The notes beneath the pieces were generated by a model, which made no database searches, was not told the origin of the DNA, and saw nothing but the letters and a program-made list of their open reading frames with translations. DNA of 49,029 bases from an uncultured Flavobacteriales bacterium. Lineage in GTDB: Bacteria > Bacteroidota > Bacteroidia > Flavobacteriales_D > Crocinitomicaceae. The stretch covers positions 1 through 49,029 of the forward strand of contig CAJXCU010000012.1 of NCBI GenBank assembly GCA_913051935.1. Reading direction: 5' to 3'. Each line of letters starts with the position of its first letter. Positions within the stretch are counted from its first letter, which is position 1. Made by a program: the position numbers and the translations under genes. Below are positions 1 through 8,147 of this stretch, one piece after another.

Positions 1-2272
1 CATCTAAACGTGTGATTTGAGGGGAAGAACCGTATTCTATCAATTGAAGTGTACCACCAGCCTCGGGAACCGGGCTATGCGGTATTGCCGAAACAACTTT
101 AACCGCACCAACGGCAGCTTTTCTGCAAGGTATGTAAGGCTTTTTTTGCCCATCTAACAACGTAGGGTCCTCAGGATTATATTCTTTGAACTGGTTATAA
201 GCATATGAGATGGCCATGAAAAAATAAGACTTATGGTTCACCAAGGTTGGACTACCCTGGGCAAACTTATCTTCCGTTATTTTAAAAGAATGACGAATTC
301 CTTGGTCAGAACCATCAACCTTTTCAACCGGCATAGATGCAGATAATGCCTCATCAAACTCAAAATTAATAAGCCGTCCAATACCATCCATTTTGTCACA
401 TTGCGCGACAAGACGTGCTTTGGTCGGATCATCAAGTTCCGAGAGAGACACCTCATCATCGATAAGCTGGAAAATCTGGTACCCCTGGAACCTATAATAA
501 CGATCCGCTGATGAGTCATCTGTCACAATAAAAGGATCAAACTCGGAGTAGGCCTCTTGATAGTTATTTGATGAGGAACTGTTATCTATGGTTAAGATAA
601 GCTCATTTTCTAGCTCCTGAATAACGAGATCCGGCGAATGAGGACCTTCCAGTATTTTAAAACAGTTTTCAAACAGCGCTTGTGCCTTGTCGTCTGCTTT
701 TCTCAATACTTCAACCGAAGCAAAGGGGTCTCCGCTGGTTGCACGCGCCCAAACCACACCTACTGTAATATTATTGACAGAGCCCGGCTTTAAGACAAAA
801 GGACCCGCAGATTGTACAAATCTTCGATCATTTGGTGTATTATTGCTACTTTGTTCTGTCCATAGCTCTTGAGGATTTCCACCCGTTCCCCAGCCCAATG
901 GATCGGTGTCTCCTGGAAACATAAAATCACAAGGCGTGTTAGGATCTGCTTCAGCATCAGAAATATGACCGCTACCACCATAGACAAACTTAGAGCCATC
1001 TTTCCAAAACCCTTTCAAATAATTGTAATAGTCAGAGGCATTTGTTGGGTCTGTTTGATTTGGATTCGCTCCGTTTGTAGTATTCGAGTAGTATAGAAAC
1101 CTACGCATCCCAAATCGTTCATTATCCACAACTCCATCGCCAAAACCAATACCGTTTAAGGCTTCATTCTCATTGATCCCAAAGGCGTTGTCAATACCAT
1201 CATTGTCTTGATAAGGTCCCTCAAAAAAATCAACGCCAACTGCGGGAGGAGAAGAGCCATATCCTTTATAACCCGAATTATCAAGATCTAAATTGTCTCC
1301 ATTATAATAATAGGCCAGACCACGATTCACATCGCAACCTACATAATCGTCATATGGGTCTCCAAGCGCACCATCTGTAAAGAATCCAAAGTAGGTGTCG
1401 TAAAGTGTTTGCGTACCTCTATTTATCAACTCATAATTATAGAAAGTCATATTGTTTACCTCATCATTGGAAGCAAATGAAAAGGCTTGAGATCTTATCT
1501 CCATGCCAATAGGGTCAGCCCCGGTCTCTGTATGTATGTTGCCTTTATCGTTCATTACCCACCAAAAATTAAGGTCCCCATACAACGAAACTGTACGGTC
1601 CACCGTGCATTCTTTTGTCCTATTTATATCATGCCAAGGGTAATCGCCATCTTGCCAATTGTAATGACCATCATCGTTGTAATCGTAGAATGGTGCCAAA
1701 TAATAATCCTGGCCAGCGGACAAGTCGCCGTGAGCTGGCCAATTTTTAATAATCTCAGGAACCTCATAATTCGGATGCAGTGTTGACTGAGTATTTGTAC
1801 CATTTTGCTGATCGGCAATGCCAGCCTCATACCAAGAGGTAAACTCGCGAATCATATCTTGTGTCGTTATAAAATGCTGATCGTAAGCATCACAAGTTTC
1901 ATAATCTGTTTCAGCAAACACCTCAGTTAACGGCCCCGTCCAATAGTCTTGGCCATTTCGGTACCGAAGCGCCGCTAGCTTCAATTGCTCGTTTACATCT
2001 GTTCCACCCAACCACAATGCAGCAGTAAAAAGCGCCATAATCCCTGAGTTTTTCGGCACTTCGTATTGAGAGTTATTCTGACCAGGAATCTGCCATAGAT
2101 TTCCAGCAGTGTGCATTAAGGCCCTCACATTATTGATTTCCATATAGGTAGAAGTCGTTGGTGGTGCACATCCAGCTCCTTTCTCTGGAAAAGTTTTCTT
2201 TTCTTCACTCCCATATTCCTGAGCTGAAAGCTGAAAAGTGAAAAGAATAACGAAAAAGAGGATATTTTTCAT
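1..2272 (-). CDS. Giant secreted protein, paralogue of 21527-25690 (C-terminus beyond left edge)
   Basis: Reading the minus strand from the ATG at 2272 gives an uninterrupted frame of about 757 residues running off the left edge, so the gene is partial at its 3' end. It begins with a signal peptide (MKNILFFVILFTFQLSAQ). The rest aligns from end to end with the N-terminal half of the protein at 21527-25690; shared segments include NVRAL, QLKLAALR, GDxSxGQDYYLAPF, NDKGNIHTET, MTFYNYELINRGTQTLY, QELENELILTIDN and KITEDKFAQGSPTLVNHK. By analogy with the paralogue it should end in a T9SS sorting signal outside the window. No enzymatic domain is recognised; it is probably a surface or released structural/adhesive protein. 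The identity to its paralogue is also visible in the DNA (for example 238-300 versus 23552-23610), so this is a gene duplication. Confidence 0.88.
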   Translation of the reverse strand, partial: MKNILFFVILFTFQLSAQEYGSEEKKTFPEKGAGCAPPTTSTYMEINNVRALMHTAGNLWQIPGQNNSQYEVPKNSGIMALFTAALWLGGTDVNEQLKLAALRYRNGQDYWTGPLTEVFAETDYETCDAYDQHFITTQDMIREFTSWYEAGIADQQNGTNTQSTLHPNYEVPEIIKNWPAHGDLSAGQDYYLAPFYDYNDDGHYNWQDGDYPWHDINRTKECTVDRTVSLYGDLNFWWVMNDKGNIHTETGADPIGMEIRSQAFSFASNDEVNNMTFYNYELINRGTQTLYDTYFGFFTDGALGDPYDDYVGCDVNRGLAYYYNGDNLDLDNSGYKGYGSSPPAVGVDFFEGPYQDNDGIDNAFGINENEALNGIGFGDGVVDNERFGMRRFLYYSNTTNGANPNQTDPTNASDYYNYLKGFWKDGSKFVYGGSGHISDAEADPNTPCDFMFPGDTDPLGWGTGGNPQELWTEQSSNNTPNDRRFVQSAGPFVLKPGSVNNITVGVVWARATSGDPFASVEVLRKADDKAQALFENCFKILEGPHSPDLVIQELENELILTIDNSSSSNNYQEAYSEFDPFIVTDDSSADRYYRFQGYQIFQLIDDEVSLSELDDPTKARLVAQCDKMDGIGRLINFEFDEALSASMPVEKVDGSDQGIRHSFKITEDKFAQGSPTLVNHKSYFFMAISYAYNQFKEYNPEDPTLLDGQKKPYIPCRKAAVGAVKVVSAIPHSPVPEAGGTLQLIEYGSSPQITRLD

Positions 2273-2295
2273 AGGTTGAAGTTATATATTTTTCA

Positions 2296-2658
2296 CTAAC
2301 TGATATTCATTTCAGGTACGAATGCATCCGTTATGTGTTCTATTTTTGCCTCTTGCTTTCTGAGAAAAATTGATACAATGTCAAAACGACATTCCTGACC
2401 CGGGAAGCAATGATTTAAAAGATAATCTGCCACCTTTACTATACGATGCTGTTTTTCCTTAGAAACAGCTTCGTACGGATTTTTAAAATTAAGGGACCGA
2501 AGTGACTTAACCTCGACAACAATAATTTGGTCTTCATATTCACAAACCAGATCAATCTCAAATCTGCCGAAACGGTAATTTTTAAAATGAATCTTGTAGC
2601 CTTTGCCTTCTAAAAATTCTGCTGCTATTTCCTCTGCTTTTTTTCCAATTAGGTACAT
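2296..2658 (-). CDS. YraN/UPF0102 family endonuclease-like protein
   Basis: 120 residues, the usual length for the UPF0102 (YraN) family, which has a Holliday-junction-resolvase-like PD-(D/E)XK fold. The family signature is visible: GKKAEEIAAEFLEGKGY near the N-terminus, then NYRFGRFEIDLV carrying the candidate metal-binding Asp, then VVEVKSLRS carrying the E-x-K motif, then the NPYEAVSKEKQHRI helix. The usual GEIDLI is RFEIDLV here, so the Gly is replaced by Phe but the acidic residues remain. The cellular role is not firmly established in this family; DNA repair or processing is presumed. The gene ends 23 bases before the start of the giant secreted gene and is divergent from hutI. Confidence 0.85.
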   Translation of the reverse strand: MYLIGKKAEEIAAEFLEGKGYKIHFKNYRFGRFEIDLVCEYEDQIIVVEVKSLRSLNFKNPYEAVSKEKQHRIVKVADYLLNHCFPGQECRFDIVSIFLRKQEAKIEHITDAFVPEMNIS

Positions 2659-2759
2659 AATAAGTCTACTTTATTTGAAAAGATACGAAAATCAGAGACG
2701 ACAATCACTACCATACAGAGTGAATAAAAATTATCTTTACCGGAGCGAATATTCGAAGT

Positions 2760-4001
2760 ATGGAAAATATATTTATTAAGAACATTAAGGGGCTTGTGCA
2801 GGTTGGAGAAGACTTTCCTGAACGAATTGGCGGGGCTGATGCGGGACAAATACCCATCATTGAAAATGCCTTTTTAGCGCTAGAACAGGGATGTAAAGTG
2901 GTTGCATACGGTTCAATGGAAGACTGGGATGGGATAGACGATTGGAGAAATCTTGAAGTAATTGATGCCGAGGGGTGCTATGTGCTTCCGGCATTTTGCG
3001 ATGCGCATTCACATACTGTATTTGCCGAAACAAGAGCCAGTGAATTTGTTGACCGTATCAAAGGGCTTAGCTACGAAGAAATTGCTTTAAAGGGAGGTGG
3101 TATCTTAAATTCAGCAAGAGCACTTGCTGAACTTTCAGAAGATGCACTTTTTGAGCGCTCATACAGTAGACTGGAAAAGATTATTGAAAGTGGCACTGGT
3201 GCCTTAGAAATCAAATCTGGCTATGGACTAACCATAGAATCTGAGCTTAAAATACTAAGGGTCATTCAAAGAATGAAAGAAAAAAGTCCAATTGCAATTA
3301 AAGCAACATTTCTTGGCGCTCATGCATTCCCCATTAAGTATAAAAATGACCACGAAGGTTACATAAATGAAATCATCTCTGATATGCTGCCCGCCATCGC
3401 CAATGAAAATTTAGCAGATTACATTGATGTATTCTGCGAAAGAAACTACTTTTCTGTAGACGAAATGGAACGTATTTTAACAGCTGGAAAAGAAATAGGT
3501 CTTGTACCTAAGGTCCATGTAAATCAATTCTCAACAATGGGGGGTGTGAAATCGGCGATTGACCAAGGTGCATTAAGTGTTGACCATCTCGAAGAACTCA
3601 ATGAAGCAGATATCAAGGCACTAGTTGGCAGCACTTGTATGCCTACCTTTTTGCCAGGTTGCTCTCATTTTTTAGGTATCCCATATGGTAATGCCAGAGC
3701 ATTGATTGAAAAAAGTATCCCTTTTGCGCTGGCAAGTGATTTCAATCCAGGGTCAACACCTTGTTACAACATGTCTCAAATTTGGTCATTGGCTTGTATC
3801 AAAATGAGGCTGACACCTGAGGAGGCGTTAAATGCACTAACAATTAATGCTGCATATGCAATGGGGCTTCAACATTCTCACGGAAAGATTAGCCTAGGAA
3901 ATACCTCTCCAATTATTTTAACCAAGGCAATTCCTTCGCTGGGGTACATACCATACTCATTTGGAGAACACCTGATACAAAGAGTTTTTACTAAGAGATA
4001 A
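2760..4001 (+). CDS. hutI: Imidazolonepropionase
   Basis: 413 residues, full length for HutI, which hydrolyses 4-imidazolone-5-propanoate to N-formimidoyl-L-glutamate in histidine degradation. It is an amidohydrolase-fold TIM barrel. Visible metal ligands are the HSH pair at H83/H85 (in CDAHSHTVF), H253 (KVHVNQF) and D327 (in ASDFNPGS). The segment SGYGLTIESELKILR and the FNPGSTPCYNM loop are typical of HutI. No hutH, hutU or hutG is nearby, so the rest of the pathway must lie elsewhere. A nuclease gene starts only 7 bases downstream, so the two are probably co-transcribed. A -7-like TATCTTTA lies about 25 bases before the ATG. Confidence 0.95.
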   Translation: MENIFIKNIKGLVQVGEDFPERIGGADAGQIPIIENAFLALEQGCKVVAYGSMEDWDGIDDWRNLEVIDAEGCYVLPAFCDAHSHTVFAETRASEFVDRIKGLSYEEIALKGGGILNSARALAELSEDALFERSYSRLEKIIESGTGALEIKSGYGLTIESELKILRVIQRMKEKSPIAIKATFLGAHAFPIKYKNDHEGYINEIISDMLPAIANENLADYIDVFCERNYFSVDEMERILTAGKEIGLVPKVHVNQFSTMGGVKSAIDQGALSVDHLEELNEADIKALVGSTCMPTFLPGCSHFLGIPYGNARALIEKSIPFALASDFNPGSTPCYNMSQIWSLACIKMRLTPEEALNALTINAAYAMGLQHSHGKISLGNTSPIILTKAIPSLGYIPYSFGEHLIQRVFTKR

Positions 4002-4008
4002 GATTAAA

Positions 4009-6837
4009 ATGATGTCGGAAAAGGCCATGCATAACCATTCGTTTATTGAAAAAATAGCTGCTTTGATTAAATCGAAAAACTATGCGATGGAGGACCTCCA
4101 TATTATTGTCCCTTCAGACCGAGCTGCGAATCAATTAAGGGTACAAATCGCACGTTTATTTAATAAGCCGATTTTTGCCCCAAAAATTCAGACAATTGAT
4201 AAATGGATGAAGCCCGAACGACAAATCGTTGTTGACGAAACAAGACAGCTTTTATCGTTATATGAAGTAAGTAAGCTTATACCCGATATTCCAAATGCGA
4301 ATTTTGAAGAGTTTTTAAGCTGGGGTAAAATTATTTTACGAGACTTTAATGAAATTGACCGTTACTTGTTAGATCCGGCGGGTGTATTTAAAAACCTAGC
4401 GTCCATAAAAGAGCTGGAAAGTTGGCAAATTGACGAGGAAGATTATTCAGAATCACAGAGAAAATTCTTAGGCTTTTGGAAAATATTACCAAGACTTTAT
4501 AGCCTTTTTCATGAGAATTTGTTCTCAAAAGGACAGCTTACATCCGGAAGGGCATACAAACTATTTGCAGAGGGACAGCATGATTTTCTAGCCACAGTAT
4601 CAAACAAACAATTCGTTTTCGCTGGCTTTAATGCGTTGTCAAAAGCTGAGCTTGTTACCATGAAAAGAATTATTGATGCCAAAAAAGGATTATTTCTTAC
4701 TGATTCAGACTTATTGTATCTAGACGATTCATTACATGAGGCGGGGAGTTTTCTCCGGAAGAATCGAGAATTCTTAGGTGTAAATTATACCCCAGAGCCA
4801 TTAAATAAGCTCGTCAATAAGAAGCTAGATGTAAAGATCATAGAATGTGCACAGCATATTGGCCAAGTAAAAGTTGCCGCAAATGAGCTGAGCAAACTAA
4901 GTACAAATGAACTCAATAAAACACTTGTATTGCTATGTGATGAAGCATTGATTGGTTCAATGATCAATCATATCCCGAAAAATGTAGCCAAAACAAATCT
5001 TACGTTGGGCCTACCGCTGAATCAAACAGCTGTAAAATCGTGGGTGGACTTACTTTTCCAAATCCAAGAAAACAAAGTTAAATTTCAAACAGACTCCATC
5101 TATTTTTATGACCTTCAAAGATTTATCAACCATTCTTTTACCATTAGTTCCTTACACCTAAATGAGGTTCAAAAACTTGGAGAGGTAGAGAGAGATGCCA
5201 TTCAATACAATAAAATTTTTCAAAATATAAGTTCCCTTCCAAAAAGTAATGACCTAAATAGCTTGTGCGCATTGGTCTTCGAAAAATGGGAGGAAAACTG
5301 GAGTAAAGCACTTGCAAATATTCGTGCTTTGAATTCATTCTTCTTAGACCGAATGGAAGGTGAATTTGAGTTCGAAAAAACGATTCTTTATGTTTTTGAT
5401 GAAGCTATCGTAGAGCTTCAAAACATAGTGGATGAGGGAATTCCTGAAATGAGTCAAAGGAGCTTCAGACTGTTCTTTGACCAACATTGGATTAGTAAAT
5501 CAATTAGCTTCTCGGGAGACCAAGAGGAAGGACTCCAGATCATGGGTTTACTTGAAACAAGAATGCTTGATTTCACCACGATTTATGCCCTTGGAATGAA
5601 TGAAGGTAAAATACCTGCCACCAATCCGATCCAATCTTTTATCCCAATGGATCTTCGGTACGGCTTAGGTCTACCAGCTACAAGAGAAAAGCAAGGACTT
5701 TTTGCACATCATTTTTACCGTTTGCTGCACCAGTGTGAAACTCTTGTGGCAACGTTTTCATCGACAAGTGAACAAATTGGCTCACAAGAAAAAAGTAGAT
5801 ACCTGCTACAGCTTGAACTCGAACTTGAACGAATAAATCCAAATATCACAATTCAAAACTTACATTATAATATCCCAATTCAAGAAGTGGCTCAAGTGAA
5901 TTCACAGGTTATTGAACGTTCACCGATCATTATGAGCAGGGTTGAAAATTATTTTAAAAAATCAATCTCTGCCTCGGCCATCAATACTTATTTAAGATGC
6001 CCACTAGACTTTTACTATAAATATATCGCTGAGCTTGGTGAAGAAAGAAATATCGAGGAGGACATTGAAAGTCAACAATTTGGTTCCTTAGTTCACCATG
6101 CTTTAGAGGTCTTATATCAACCTTTCGCGCTGCTTGACTCATCGGGAAATGAGGTAAATCCCAAACCAAAAGCACTCTGTGGAGAAGATATTTTAATGAT
6201 GCTAAAGAGTTATAAAAAGGTGCTCTATAATGAGTTTTATCAATACTTCGATCAAGACGAACAACTTTTCCTGAAAGGCAAAAACTTGGTGAGCTATACC
6301 ATCGCACAAGATACTATTGAAAATACCTTAAATAAGGAGCTTGCCTTCCTTAAAAGTTTGAATGAGGAACTCTTTATTATTCAGGTAGAGGCCAAACAAA
6401 ATATGACCTTATCACTGAATATTAATGGCATCGAACGCAAGGTTTCCTTTACCGGTTATATTGATAGGATTGATAGAATTGGAACAAAATTTAGAGTAAT
6501 CGATTACAAATCTGGAAATGTGAAAGCTCAGGATGTCAAATTCGTAGATAAAGAAAATTTAAGACTCACATTTTCAAAATGCAAACACGCCGTTCAGCTA
6601 GCCATGTATGCACTTTTTTTAAAAGAAAGCCAAGGTTGCTTTCCAGCAGAAGCTTGTATTTTCTCCTTGACCGATGTCAAACAACTTTCCTACCCGCTTA
6701 CCTCTAATGCTCATAACATAGAGGAAATCTGTACTTTATTTAAAGCATTTTTAGCAAAACTCATAGGAGAAGTATTTGACGTAGAAAATGCTTTCGAGCA
6801 TAATGAGGATGCAAAATATTGCCATTATTGTGAATAA
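4009..6837 (+). CDS. AddB/RexB-like PD-(D/E)XK nuclease family protein
   Basis: 942 residues. The N-terminal part (HIIVPSDRAANQLR) resembles an inactivated helicase domain with no Walker A motif. The middle contains an AddB-like block starting near residue 505 (QIMGLLETRMLDF, then LGMNEGKIP, then the LR-x3-GLP stretch). The C-terminus is a RecB-type nuclease: SASAINTYLRCP (C664), GSLVHHAL (H696/H697), GYIDRID (D819) and VIDYKSG (D832, K834). AddB-type proteins work with an AddA helicase-nuclease on double-strand DNA ends; no addA is present here, and the neighbour is hutI. AddB enzymes carry a four-cysteine Fe-S cluster, but this protein ends right after C938-x2-C941, so only three candidate ligands are obvious. 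Start chosen at the first ATG (MMSEK), 7 bases after hutI. Confidence 0.85.
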   Translation: MMSEKAMHNHSFIEKIAALIKSKNYAMEDLHIIVPSDRAANQLRVQIARLFNKPIFAPKIQTIDKWMKPERQIVVDETRQLLSLYEVSKLIPDIPNANFEEFLSWGKIILRDFNEIDRYLLDPAGVFKNLASIKELESWQIDEEDYSESQRKFLGFWKILPRLYSLFHENLFSKGQLTSGRAYKLFAEGQHDFLATVSNKQFVFAGFNALSKAELVTMKRIIDAKKGLFLTDSDLLYLDDSLHEAGSFLRKNREFLGVNYTPEPLNKLVNKKLDVKIIECAQHIGQVKVAANELSKLSTNELNKTLVLLCDEALIGSMINHIPKNVAKTNLTLGLPLNQTAVKSWVDLLFQIQENKVKFQTDSIYFYDLQRFINHSFTISSLHLNEVQKLGEVERDAIQYNKIFQNISSLPKSNDLNSLCALVFEKWEENWSKALANIRALNSFFLDRMEGEFEFEKTILYVFDEAIVELQNIVDEGIPEMSQRSFRLFFDQHWISKSISFSGDQEEGLQIMGLLETRMLDFTTIYALGMNEGKIPATNPIQSFIPMDLRYGLGLPATREKQGLFAHHFYRLLHQCETLVATFSSTSEQIGSQEKSRYLLQLELELERINPNITIQNLHYNIPIQEVAQVNSQVIERSPIIMSRVENYFKKSISASAINTYLRCPLDFYYKYIAELGEERNIEEDIESQQFGSLVHHALEVLYQPFALLDSSGNEVNPKPKALCGEDILMMLKSYKKVLYNEFYQYFDQDEQLFLKGKNLVSYTIAQDTIENTLNKELAFLKSLNEELFIIQVEAKQNMTLSLNINGIERKVSFTGYIDRIDRIGTKFRVIDYKSGNVKAQDVKFVDKENLRLTFSKCKHAVQLAMYALFLKESQGCFPAEACIFSLTDVKQLSYPLTSNAHNIEEICTLFKAFLAKLIGEVFDVENAFEHNEDAKYCHYCE

Positions 6838-6841
6838 AAAA

Positions 6842-6882
6842 ACCTGAAAAGAAATCAAAATTTGTTCGAAATCTTTTCAGGT
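6842..6882. terminator. Hairpin between convergent genes
   Basis: An 11-bp perfect inverted repeat (ACCTGAAAAGA at 6842-6852, TCTTTTCAGGT at 6872-6882) lies just after the stop of the AddB-like gene and before the end of the convergent gene at 6985-7344. There is no clear T-run on the plus side, so it may act as an RNA-stabilising or Rho-assisted terminator rather than a classic intrinsic one. Confidence 0.5.
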
Positions 6883-6984
6883 AATCTGCAAGTTAAATAA
6901 AACCAAATATGAACAAAGAAATTGTTCGTACTATGCCTTTAAGACGATAAAGTATTAAATAAGGTTGCTTATTGATGAAAAAAA

Positions 6985-7344
6985 TTAATAAAGCTGTTCT
7001 TTCAGAACTGTTCTGTAATCCTTAATTTCTTCTCGGTTGATTTTATGCTCGGCATCCTTTAATAGGGTAAGCAAATATACAAGGTTCTCCGTATCCTCTA
7101 TTTCCAGTGGATATTCGTTACCTTCTTCGTCTTCCTCATACTGCGCCTGAACATTAAAGTTTTTATTCTCTTCGATAAACTCATACATCAGTCTCAAGGT
7201 TTTAACAACCAATGGATCTTGCTCCTCTAGAGCAATATTACGCAGCTCTTTTAAAGTTTCAATAAGCTTAGGAGCCTCTACTCCTTTCTTTACAACTTTC
7301 GAGAGAATTGCATCAAGCTTGTCATTTGCGTCTTGAGTCTTCAT
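6985..7344 (-). CDS. Small acidic helical protein of unknown function
   Basis: I do not recognise this protein. The start is set at the ATG at 7344 (MKTQDANDKLD); the open frame runs 25 codons further upstream, but that part (MFCLFLFFIR...) reads like translated promoter DNA. The resulting 119 residues are hydrophilic, predicted mostly helical, and rich in Glu and Lys (for example QAQYEEDEEGNEYP). There is no signal peptide or membrane segment, so it should be cytoplasmic. It is convergent with the AddB-like gene and divergent from the LysE gene. Confidence 0.7.
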   Translation of the reverse strand: MKTQDANDKLDAILSKVVKKGVEAPKLIETLKELRNIALEEQDPLVVKTLRLMYEFIEENKNFNVQAQYEEDEEGNEYPLEIEDTENLVYLLTLLKDAEHKINREEIKDYRTVLKEQLY

Positions 7345-7471
7345 AGTGTTCTTTTCAATTTCCGACAAATTTAAGGAGTTTACTCGAATAAAAAACAGAA
7401 AGAGGCAAAACATTGTCAACGCATTTTCTCACCTGAGCATAGATGACATGATCAAACCAAGAAAGAAATTC

Positions 7472-7479
7472 TAAATTTG
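7472..7479 (+). promoter_or_regulatory. Bacteroidota -7 box for the LysE gene
   Basis: TAAATTTG matches the Bacteroidota TAnnTTTG consensus exactly. It lies only 4 bases before the ATG at 7484, so transcription from it would give an almost leaderless mRNA. No TTG is present at the expected -33 spacing. Confidence 0.35.
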
Positions 7480-7483
7480 TATT

Positions 7484-8134
7484 ATGGAGTTTTTACTCAA
7501 GGCATGCAGTGTTGGTTTCTTATTAAGTGTCATGATTGGACCAGTCTTTTTTGTTCTTCTCGAAACGAGTATAAGAAGAGGGTTCCGCGCCGCTTTGATT
7601 TTTGATCTTGGTGTTTTGGCAAGCGATGCGCTTTACATACTTCTAGCTTATTTGTTCTATGCTGAAGTTGATAAAATGTCCTCTGGAACCAATAAAGCGC
7701 TTTTCGGTTTTATCGGCGGCGGTATATTTATCATTTACGGAGTGATGACATTTTTTAAAAAAAATAAAGTCCGTGAAGAAACCTCCATTGAAAATATAGA
7801 TACCCTGAAGATCGACTTTGTAAAAACTTTTCTGAAGGGGTTCCTTTTAAACTTCGCAAATCCATTGGTGCTTTTCTATTGGTTCAGCGTGCTCACACTT
7901 GCCAATCAGTCAATCACTGATGATTCTAGTGACTTTATGCTGTTTTTATTTTTATTGATTGTTTTACTCACCTTTTTAGGGTTTGACCTCTTGAAAATAA
8001 TTGGAGCTAAACAACTAAAACCACTCGTAACAGAAAAGGTTTTGATTGGTTTGAACCGCCTAACGGGATTGGTTTTTTTCCTATTTGGGGTTGTTTTATT
8101 GATTCAAAATTACTTCAGAATATATCCATTGTAA
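7484..8134 (+). CDS. LysE/RhtB family exporter
   Basis: 216 residues with about six hydrophobic segments, the usual architecture of LysE-type inner-membrane exporters of amino acids or small metabolites. The N-terminal family signature is clear (GFLLSVMIGPVFFVLLETSIRRGFRAAL, then DLGVLASDALYI), as is the conserved central segment KGFLLNFANPLVLFYWF. The substrate cannot be read from the sequence. A MORN-repeat gene follows after 13 bases and is probably in the same transcript. Confidence 0.88.
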   Translation: MEFLLKACSVGFLLSVMIGPVFFVLLETSIRRGFRAALIFDLGVLASDALYILLAYLFYAEVDKMSSGTNKALFGFIGGGIFIIYGVMTFFKKNKVREETSIENIDTLKIDFVKTFLKGFLLNFANPLVLFYWFSVLTLANQSITDDSSDFMLFLFLLIVLLTFLGFDLLKIIGAKQLKPLVTEKVLIGLNRLTGLVFFLFGVVLLIQNYFRIYPL

Positions 8135-8147
8135 ATCTCCAACTCTC

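Noticed and set aside
1..2272. Several small open frames on both strands in the left 2.3 kb
   Set aside because: They are shadows of the single long partial gene on the minus strand, which aligns throughout with the 1387-residue paralogue.
2760..4001. A histidine-utilisation operon
   Set aside because: Only hutI is present; hutH, hutU and hutG are not in the neighbourhood.
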